A stretch of DNA of 64,000 nucleotides from Zingiber officinale (Eukaryota > Streptophyta > Magnoliopsida > Zingiberales > Zingiberaceae). The stretch is from assembly GCF_018446385.1 (NCBI RefSeq), contig NC_055989.1, positions 132,025,004-132,089,003 of the forward strand. The letters run 5' to 3'. Shown here piece by piece: positions 56,643 through 64,000 of this stretch. The notes beneath the pieces are model-generated. The model worked only from the letters and a program-made list of their open reading frames with translations, was not told the DNA's origin and made no database searches. Positions within the stretch are counted from its first letter, which is position 1; every line of letters begins with the position of its first letter. Both the position numbers and the translations under genes were made by a program.

Positions 56643-57490
56643 ATATCTTACTATTATTATTTTGTTTTCAAATTCTAGGAAATTTTTTTTTCAAAACTCC
56701 AATTTTGCTAGACTTTCAAAAGTTGGGTTTAGTCTAGGACTTCCCCCTAGATATCATGTTCCCCTAGAATTAAACCAGAGCATCTCACAAAGCACCTAGG
56801 TTCACCTTGATTGTGATTGAAAAACATAGAATGGCGTGAGATGCATAGGGTATAGCCTGGACTCAAGAATGCTTATATCTGTGCATCAATATGAGTCTGG
56901 GCGTTAAATATGCAATAAACATTAATCAAGTTAAAGTTCTCCAGCTCTAGTCAAGTCTATCTGGACCTAAATAACTTAACTTGACTAACCTAGTAAAAGC
57001 TATTGTCCTATAGACAATCAGCATGTAACTAAAGGTTAGACAGTTGGCAAAAGATACTCGATTTCTTTTTCCAAGAATGTTTTGTTCTCTATGGCTCTGA
57101 TACCTAATATATAAACATGACTTGTGCTTGGACTTAAGGACCAACTGAACTTAAATGAATAATCTTGTCCTAAAAACTTAAATTCCAATTGACCTTAACT
57201 TCCAAACTTTGTTGAATATTGCTAACTTTAATCATGTACAACTCTTTATGCATTGCCCATTTTTTTGAGTTATGGCAAAGGGGGAGAGTAGCAAAAATGC
57301 AAACATAAAATTCAAGTTAAAAATTAAGGGGGAGCAAAAGTTAAGGGGGAGCCAAAGTTAAGGGGGAGTATATAGGGCAAAATTTACTTTAGTTACCTTA
57401 TTCATCTATACTTAGCAAATTTTGCCTGTGTTAAAAATGACTATCTATTCGCTTGTTTACTTAACTTCGAATTTGTGTTGCCATAATCAA
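56643..57490 (+). other. 3' untranslated region of the Copia element
   Basis: About 850 bp without a convincing frame. Near its end (57280-57370) AAGGGGGAG is repeated four to five times, resembling spare polypurine tracts. No env-like protein. Confidence 0.6.
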
Positions 57491-57502
57491 AAAGGGGGAA
57501 AT
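57491..57502 (+). other. Polypurine tract of the Copia element
   Basis: AAGGGGGAAAT directly before the 3' LTR at 57503; the usual primer site for plus-strand synthesis. Confidence 0.8.
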
Positions 57503-58673
57503 TGTTGGTGCGGGAAGCATCCGACGATCGAACTCGTGTTTTGATAACGGCAAAGAATTCAAAATTAAGATGTTTTGTAATCTAACAAGTCTACTTGAGA
57601 ATGTCAGGAAAGTCCTAGCTGCGGTTAGGCAAAAGGGAAAACCCTAGGGGGTGGTAACCCTAGGTCATAAGGGGTGGTAACCCCATGCGGAAAGTCTTGG
57701 CGGGTCGTGCGGTAAAAGTCCTGGGGTGGTAACCCTAGGTGGAAAGTCCAGTGTCGCGAACCGGTGAAAGTCTGGACTAGCCGGAAGCGGATGTCCAGCA
57801 GAAGTCCGGAAGCATCGAGTGTTGAGCAAAAGTCCGGTCGATCTGGAGGATCGCACTGGCGTAAATCTCCGAGTGGAGTAGGTGAGGACGCGTTCCCGTA
57901 GAGGGAACAGTAGGCGTCGGGTCGACCTAGGGTTTCCGGTAGGAAACCCGAAGTCGCTCGGATAGTCCGGAGACTATCAATATCACTTCTATTATCGTTA
58001 TGTGCTAACTTTGTGTTGCAGGGTATATTTGGGATTAATGTATCTTGCAGGGACCAAAGTGCAAAGGTTAATCCATGGAGCTTGGAGGCGCCTCGGGTGC
58101 AAAAGCTGACCTGGCTGTGAAGCTTCAATGGAGGCGCCTTGAAGGGGGTTTAAGGCGCCTTGGAAGGCGCCTTGAGCAGGGTTTGAGGCGCCTTAAGCAG
58201 ATGAAGTTAGACCAGATCAAGTTTGATCCGTGCGGAAGAATCGGCAGCATGGAGGCGCCTTGAACACCCTTTATAAGGGGGTTTCGACCAGCACTTCAGT
58301 ATATCAAGTCTTAAGTGATTCAAGTGCTACGTGCTGCTCCAAACAACGTTCCGAAGTGCTGCTACTTGTGCCCGACGACCAGGAGCTCCGAATCTTCATT
58401 TCTTTGTCGTTGGTATAATTATTTACTGTCGTTCATTGTACTTCAACTTGTAATCTTTTATCGAGCTTATAGTTGTTGCCCACCGGAAGCGATCAAGGAT
58501 CGCGGGCCTTCGAGTAGGAGTCGCCTTAGGCTCCGAACGAAGTAAACGACCGTGTCTCTGTGTTTGTGTTTATTTACATTTTCCGCTGCGTATTTTACTC
58601 CGATAGTTTTACGAATCGAACGAAATAGCCACGAGCGCTATTCACCCCCCTCTAGCGCGGTCTCGATCCAACA
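57503..58673 (+). repeat. 3' LTR of the Copia element (1171 bp)
   Basis: Matches the 5' LTR throughout, but carries many 1-5-bp deletions, and the GGCGCC minisatellite differs in copy number. Confidence 0.9.
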
Positions 58674-58678
58674 TATTA
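58674..58678. repeat. Target site duplication of the Copia element, right (TATTA)
   Basis: Partner of 48710-48714. Confidence 0.85.
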
Positions 58679-58689
58679 TTTCCTAGAGA

Positions 58690-58955
58690 GAGTTTGTCCG
58701 GCTCTAGGCTGATCGAATGTAAACTAGAAGTCATGCTCATGTGTGGGGAACTGGATCTTGGATGTTTAACTGGCTCTGTGGCCGGACGGATGTTAGTTGA
58801 GGGTCATGCCCATGAGTAAGGAGTTGAACCCTGGAGGTTCGACCATCTCTTGGACCGGGCGATGTAAGTTGGGAGCCTTACATTTAGAGAAGTGGGGCGC
58901 TGGACCCCATAGGTCCAACCAGTGCTGGGGCTGACTGACTGTAGACTAGAAGCCT
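58690..58955. repeat. Tandem repeat of about 75 bp, four degenerate copies
   Basis: Units share GTCATGCYCATGAGT, GGAACTGGA, CCTGGAGGTTCGACC and CTCTGG.CCGG in the same order. Probably part of an LTR. Confidence 0.6.
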
Positions 58956-58962
58956 TGAGCAC

Positions 58963-59344
58963 AGATCTCTTGAACCATTTTTTATGGTCCAGGGAATGTG
59001 TCACTCGTATTTGCGGCTGGATCACGACCGCGATCTGGTCGTAAATGGTTGCGATCCTTTCCTGGATTCATCATCCCCACTAGGTTATAGTTTTTGTTCG
59101 GAGCGGGCGACCAGAGGTCACCCGAAGTCCTCCGGTGGTGGATAAGTGGCCAGGTTACTGGGCACTGAGCGAAGGTGTCCTTCGGGCGGCTTCTGGCCGC
59201 CCGCTCCGAACAAAAACTATAATCTGGTGGGGACAGTGAACCCAGGAAGGGATCACAATCATTTGCGGCCGGATCACGACTATGATCTGACTACAAATGC
59301 GAGTGACACATCCCCTGGACCACAAAAAGTGGTCAAGGAGATCT
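58963..59344. repeat. Long inverted repeat (382 bp, arms about 155 bp)
   Basis: The left arm from AGATCTCTTGAACCA to GTTCGGAGCGGGCGACCAGA pairs with the right arm through CCGCTCCGAACAAAAACTAT, CAGGAAGGGATCACAATC and GGCCGGATCACGAC to GGTCAAGGAGATCT. Pairing is about 85%, with a loop of about 60-70 bp. Neither arm codes. A fold-back transposon or a hairpin RNA source is possible. Confidence 0.78.
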
Positions 59345-60043
59345 TGCCTCGGAAGCCCTGCCACTGCGAAGTGCGGAGTTAATCTCGTGGGTCTAACCGG
59401 CTCTAAGTCTGTCTATATTTATGTTGGGGATTCGACATCAGTTTAAACAATATGTCTGGTCGGACTTTATGTTGGGGATTTATCTTACACTCTGATGTGA
59501 CACTTGACTTATTTTGGCATGACACCGATACAAACCGAGAGTTGATCCCTACTAGACTTTGACCGCCACATCTACAAACTTTCTTGACATCGAGACAAAT
59601 TTCAGGGGTCCCACCTTACTCGTCATATCAATGTGCATAGCATCTGATTGATGAGCATCACGACCGACAACTGCAGCCTCCAGGGGTCCCAAGGTGGAGG
59701 CGGCAATCATCTGCGTAACTAGCCATGATGACTGCTCGATGGTCTACAAGAGCGTAGAGCTAGTCTTTGCCTCCCTACCGTCCTTCCTCAACACTTTGAT
59801 GTGGTCGCTCTTCCATTGCGCCTCCCACACCCACTCCTGGGTCATTACCCTCAAATCGCTCCTCCTCACCCACGGCTTCCTACTCTACTCCGATAATGCG
59901 TCGCCCGTAGCTCGTCTCATCTACCTCCCCTTTGATCTCTCTGATTTCAGTTGTACTTACTCTTCATGCGAGTGTTTTCTGAAAACATGAATAGTCATGA
60001 GCGTTATTCACCCTCCCCCCTCCCTAGCGCTTTCAATCCTACA
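59345..60043 (+). other. LTR-derived DNA, right end of an LTR at 60043
   Basis: The stretch ends with GAGCGTTATTCACCCTCC...CTTTCAATCCTACA, the same kind of LTR end as 39270-39303. No matching start or target duplication was found, so it is a truncated LTR. No gene. Confidence 0.45.
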
Positions 60044-60761
60044 CAAGGGTCCTTGGATCCTAATCTGGTGCTCCGGAGTCAGAGACTCGACAAAATGTGT
60101 AGACAGCAAGTCCTGAGTAGGCAGCCTAAGGATGACCCATATTTTCTTCTGTTGGCTTGTTCCATTGGATTTTGTCAAAGTGGATTTGGACTTACCTTTG
60201 GAATTAGAGAGAGGAGATGAGTGTACTATTGATAGTGGTCGCGCTGATTCAGTTGGTGGTGGCATCAGATACACTATGGGTTGATCGAGAAGGGGGTCGG
60301 TTGGCAACTCAGACAGTGAGAGAGTTCGATAGGAGGAAGTAGTGGAGATTTGACTGGCCGCCACTTCAAGAATCACGGGGGTAGATCTCTCTCCCTGCTT
60401 GGAGGGTGGTCACACAGTTTATGTGGCAACGGACGCTTGTGAAACAAAGGTCATCGATCGGACAAGAGTCTCTGCACGACGTTTTTTGCGACGTTAGTAG
60501 TGGATGAAGGGTTCAATCGAAGTGGTGGACTTTGAAGAAACTACGATGGGCATCAAGGAAGGGCACTCAGGAGGCAACTCCTCAGTATTAGCGGCTGCAT
60601 CACTCCTCACTAGTTTGCTCGCACCTTCTTCACTGGTTAGCCCTTCAGATGGTCCGATCGGCAAGGCTTGTGGCTCTCTAGCTTAGCAGCTCCACAAACG
60701 TCAAGTTCTTCATCAGTTAATTTGGTGGACTCACTCAGCAAAGCCTTCCACATTAATTTAG
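60044..60761. other. Unassigned stretch, probably internal DNA of a minus-strand Ty3-type element
   Basis: Contains a minus-strand frame at 60376-60008 without a recognisable domain. Its position downstream of the gag-like relic on the minus strand fits one decayed element. Confidence 0.35.
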
Positions 60762-61522
60762 CTACATAAAAAAAATATAATATGTTAGAATAAAAAATAA
60801 CAGATCGAGGGATTTCTCACCAAAAGAGTTGGGCAGTGAAGTGAGAACAGTACTCATCCTAAACATATATAATACACCCTCAAGCAACAACTTGTGAATA
60901 TGAAACTTTAAGTCGATTAGCTGAGCAATGACTTCTAGGTAGACTGACTCCCAGTGATATTTACCTAACTCAGGAGGGTTAGACAACTCTATTTGCCAAC
61001 TAGTTAAGAAGACCATCGGGTCAGGGAGTCGAATGTAAAAATAGTAGAATTTTCAACCCTTATTAAAAGAGGACATTTTTTCGAAACATACGCCGCCCAC
61101 TCGGGCTTGAAAAAGAAAAACGTCCAGCTAAGATTTTTTTAGATAGTAAAAGTAGTTTAAAATGCGAGGATGTAGGGGAATCATTACAAGTGGAATAGTA
61201 TTACTATCCCACATTCCCACACAGTAAAGGAGTTAGGCACTAGTTGCTGTAGGGAGATGTGGAAGTAGGCATAAATGGTAGAAAAAAAGAGATGCAGAGG
61301 AAAGAAAATGCTGGTATAAAGCTGATCTTTGAAGAAAGTTATGAAGTCATTTGGAGGGGTATGAGGACGATCGTAGGCGGAAGGAATAACAATTTGATAA
61401 TTAGAAGGAATGCAGTACGTGAGCTTCATTTGATCTACTTCATCTCCATTGAAGAAGGATGAAGTAGAGGTATACCATAATCTGGGAATGGAAGGAGGAG
61501 GAGGAGCAGGCGAGAAAGCCAT
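60762..61522 (-). pseudogene. Ty3-type 'putative gypsy transposon' gag-like protein, broken
   Basis: From ATG at 61522 on the minus strand: IPSNYQIVIPSAYDRPHTPP, FFKDQLYTSIFFPLHLFF and ISLQQLVPNSFTVWECGIVI. After several stops it resumes at 61016 with VFLTSWQ and FHIHKLLLEGVLYMFRMS. This is the plan of the plant PF04195-type gypsy gag-associated domain (IPxxYxVxxPxxxxRPxxPPxGxFxxYxDQL...FPLxPFxxxVLxxYxxxxxQLxPNxxRxxxGFxxL). The middle is full of stops. No pol region could be assigned next to it. Confidence 0.55.
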
Positions 61523-61951
61523 CGAGGGAGAATATCGAAGATTGAAGAAAAGGAGAAAAAGGGAGACTTACTCGATGTTAATCATTGGCGACAAGCAAAA
61601 GACGAAGGAGAAGAAAATGAAGAGGAGGAGAGGTGTTACAATGCATCGAAGAGAGGAGCTTTTAAAAACCCTAGTGTTAGTTATTGGCAGTCGCCCTATC
61701 AAGAGATTAAAAAGGGAAGATTTAATTTGGACCGTTAAAATTTTAAAAAGTAGCTATCACATCAAATCACAACAGTCTACTGTCGCATTGGATATTCTTC
61801 TATGCAGGCGTGCAACACATGTTAGTACAATACAAGTCGCATTAATGAGGGATGGGAGGCAATAAGCAAGCTTATGATGAAAAGTTGTGCTTGACATGCT
61901 TTACATTAATGGTAGGTGATTTACTCGATTTTCAAAGAGTCAAGATGATGT
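61523..61951. other. Unassigned stretch before the solo LTR
   Basis: Purine-rich DNA. Read on the minus strand it could be the 5' leader of the gag-like relic. No gene seen. Confidence 0.35.
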
Positions 61952-62779
61952 TGTTGGAACCCGAAGGTTGTTTTGATGTGATCAAACAAGTTAAGTTAAG
62001 TTCTGTTGGTTTTTGATCCCTGTGTCTAAGTGTGCAGGAACTTAGGAGCACAGGAAGTCGAGCGGAAGACGCGGTTAGCGAGAAGGACGGTATGAGAGAG
62101 AGCTGACGGGCTCGGTACGTTTGAGGGATGAGGCGCTGTTGAAGAGTACACCGGTGGACGAGAAGAACGTGCGTGACGTTCGAGGGACGAGAAGCTGGAG
62201 CGGAAGCCTGCTCGATGAGAAGGCTGAAATTGAGTTCGGGTGAGCCTTATTTCGGTTGGCCGAAATCACCCAAGCGAGCGAAGCCGGAGCGAAAGACCCG
62301 GACTGAGGCAAGAAACACTAGAGCAGAGGACCCAGATCGAAAAAGTCAACCATGTTGACTTTAAGGGTCCGGGCGCCCGGAACCCGATTCTATCCAGATC
62401 GCATTTGATCGCTATCCATTACGGAGGAGATAAAGTTTTATCCCCCTTTAGGCGCTTGAAACCCTTCCAAGCACCCTGACCAAGGTTATAAACATTCTTG
62501 CAGCAACACTTATACACACTCTAGTTTTCATTTAGCTTCTAATTTTTTGTGCTTACACTGCTGTAAAGAGGCTTCTCCGCCTAAAAGAGAGTTAGTGCAT
62601 TTCACTTCCTTGGATTAACAACCTCTCCGGTTATAACCAAGTAAATTCAGGTGTCTCTTTCTTTTTAGTTCATTTTCTATTCTATCTTTATACAAGTGTT
62701 CTTTTAAGTCTGAGAAGGGTTTGTCTTTATTTTTGCAGGGCTATTCAACCCCCCTTCTAGCCGGCCAATGGTCCCAACA
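61952..62779 (+). mobile_element. Solo LTR (828 bp)
   Basis: Starts TGTTGGAACCCGAAGG and ends CAATGGTCCCAACA. GATGT flanks both sides (61947-61951, 62780-62784). It has a GGGCGCCCGG palindrome (about 62369-62378), a TATA-like region near 62487 and CTATTCAACCCCCCTTCTAG near its end, as in the other LTRs of the window. Confidence 0.82.
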
Positions 62780-62784
62780 GATGT

Positions 62785-63454
62785 CAGCTCAATCCGAGCA
62801 GATTTTGTAAGTGAATGTCCAATCGGGGGTATCTCGTCATACTAAGTCACTCGGCGACGCTGGACTAACTAACCATACATCAAGAATATCGTAGGTAAGA
62901 ATGGTTAAGTATAATATTTTTTTTTAGCCAATCAATGACACAACACAAAAACTCCCGATCAGAGGATAAGAGGCTCAGACAGACATCAGAGTCTTGTCAG
63001 TCAGACTTGCAACCTCCTTCGACTAGACTTGAAGGGGAGGTTTGTGATACGGTATTTAAGGCGGGCCCTTGTGAGGGGGATAAAATCCAGAAGGTTGGCT
63101 GACATGGAAGTCAAATTCAAGGACAAAGGGTGGTCAATATCATTTAGAATAAGAGAAAGCTTGACTGGACCTTCATGCCGAGCAGACTATGAATCTTAAA
63201 CCAAGGACATGCCCAATCGGACCCTTTGGTCGAGATGACCTCAAAATTGGATTTCATGATCAACGATGAAGTATGAGGAAGTGTGCAGTCAAGCATCCAT
63301 TATCTTGACCGAGTGCCCCAATCGATCAGATGTAGAGTCCAATCGAATGTACAGGACACCTGGTCAAGTACAGTCAGAGTAAAGAAGTCGAGTGAAAGCC
63401 AAGTCACCGACCACACACATAAACATAGACTGAGCACTCCTCAGGAGTCACAAC
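62785..63454. other. LTR-derived or unassigned DNA
   Basis: Continues the DNA interrupted by the solo LTR. GACCGATCAG- and AATCGGA-like phrases recur. No gene was recognised. Confidence 0.35.
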
Positions 63455-64000
63455 TGTTAGGACCAAAAGTAGCTAGAGGGGGGTGAATAGCTCGTCGCGT
63501 GCTCGTCGCTTGGCGTTGCTTGTTTCTTCAAGGATATGCAGCGGAAAATACAGAAACAAATACAACCACGCTAACACTAGGATTTTACTTGGTATCCACC
63601 TCCAAAGGAGGTGACTAATCCAAGGATCCACACCACGCACGCACCCTCCACTATGAAACACTCCTTTTCGGTAACTACCGAGGGTGGAGAAGCCCTACAA
63701 GACTCTCAGTACAAGAAGAAGAAAGGGTAGTAAAGATTAAGTAAAAGCTTACAAGAAATGCAGTGAAAAACCCTAACCCTAACTTCTTCCTCTTGCAATG
63801 GATCCGCCTCTTGACTTGGAAAGCCTCCAAGAACCTTCAAGAACTGGCGATCACGTGCTTGTAGAGAGCTGTGGAGAAGCTGGTGAAGAGCTGGAATGAA
63901 TCGGTGAAGTTACGCTGACGATCGCCTGCGGCTATAAACGACGCTAACGGTCGGATCCCGATTCAATCCAGATCGATCGGGAGGCTGGATCGATCCACGG
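63455..64000 (-). mobile_element. LTR, minus orientation, running off the window
   Basis: Read on the minus strand it ends TATTCACCCCCCTCTAGCTA and then CTTTTGGTCCTAACA, the LTR end type seen in this window. TATA-like TTTATAGCCGC (minus, about 63937) and a GATCGATCC palindromic region (63970-64000) lie upstream of it in LTR direction, the same layout as the solo LTR at 37852-39303. The start is beyond the window. Confidence 0.6.

Larger units (their letters stand above)
48715..58673 (+). mobile_element. Complete Copia (SIRE/Maximus-type) LTR retrotransposon
   Basis: The element is 9959 bp, with 5' LTR 48715-49941, primer-binding site (TGGTATCAGAGC, 49944-49955), gag, a long AT-rich spacer, pol (protease, integrase, reverse transcriptase, RNase H in Copia order), a long 3' untranslated region, polypurine tract and 3' LTR 57503-58673. 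The 5-bp duplication TATTA flanks it. Length, a spacer of this size and repeated AAGGGGGAG tracts near the 3' end suit SIRE-type elements. No env-like frame was found after pol. gag has one frame shift and pol two stop codons. Confidence 0.9.

Noticed and set aside
61449..61865. Plus-strand Lys/Arg-rich frame of 138 codons
   Set aside because: It overlaps the minus-strand start of the gag-like relic, is purine-biased and lacks any domain.

Overview
The window looks like nuclear DNA of a flowering plant. It has spliced host genes with plant-only families (AP2/ERF, an APEM9-like peroxin, EDR2-like DUF1336, DUR3, XBAT-type ankyrin), SIRE-type Copia and Ty3-like LTR retrotransposons, MULE, hAT and PIF/Harbinger transposons, and endogenous pararetrovirus relics. 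GC-rich host exons in AT-rich surroundings and the LTR style suggest a monocot. Zingiberales is only a tentative guess. There is no sign of prokaryotic DNA.

1-29 kb is the gene-bearing part. In order it holds: the 3' part of an APEM9-like peroxisome gene (+, 439-1883); an AP2/ERF gene (+, 3639-4096 and 10396-10650) split by a 6.29-kb MULE (4097-10386) flanked by the 9-bp duplication GCGCGCGAT; a frameshifted small membrane-protein gene (-, about 11433-11714); a nested pair of terminal-inverted-repeat elements (12112-13541) carrying a palindromic minisatellite; an EDR2-like DUF1336 gene (+, 15004-17205); a ten-exon class-3 lipase gene with a signal peptide (-, 17922-23939) and a 967-bp hAT-like element in one intron; a solo LTR (24869-25729); an ankyrin (XBAT-like) relic; a GRF-type zinc-finger relic (-); and a 58-residue membrane microprotein gene (+, 29060-29236).

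The most notable object is the MULE. Its FAR1/MURA-type transposase gene has one in-frame amber codon (6126-6128). Past the normal transposase end, splice sites of compatible phase link it in frame to two captured host fragments: a GYPP-repeat exon (8189-8429) and the last exon of a DUR3 urea/H+ symporter (8981-9285). Removing the element plus one copy of the 9-bp duplication would leave the ERF frame continuous at the insertion point. The ERF also has a separate frameshift in a G-run.

30-36 kb is a decayed PIF/Harbinger-like element with a DDE nuclease relic, a Myb/SANT-like relic and a small exon-like fragment. 37-45.4 kb is a minus-strand endogenous caulimovirid-like relic (capsid region, zinc knuckle, aspartic protease). 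It is cut by a 1452-bp solo LTR (TSD GGGAT) and by a larger insertion that contains a 2614-bp solo LTR (TSD CGTTA).

45.4-64 kb is nested retrotransposon DNA: a truncated minus-strand Copia (LTR 46488-47649); a tandemly duplicated LTR-like segment; a complete 9.96-kb Copia (48715-58673, TSD TATTA) whose pol has only two stop codons; a 382-bp long inverted repeat; a minus-strand Ty3-type gag-like relic; a further solo LTR (61952-62779, TSD GATGT); and the 3' end of another minus-strand LTR running off the window. No tRNA, rRNA or CRISPR was seen.
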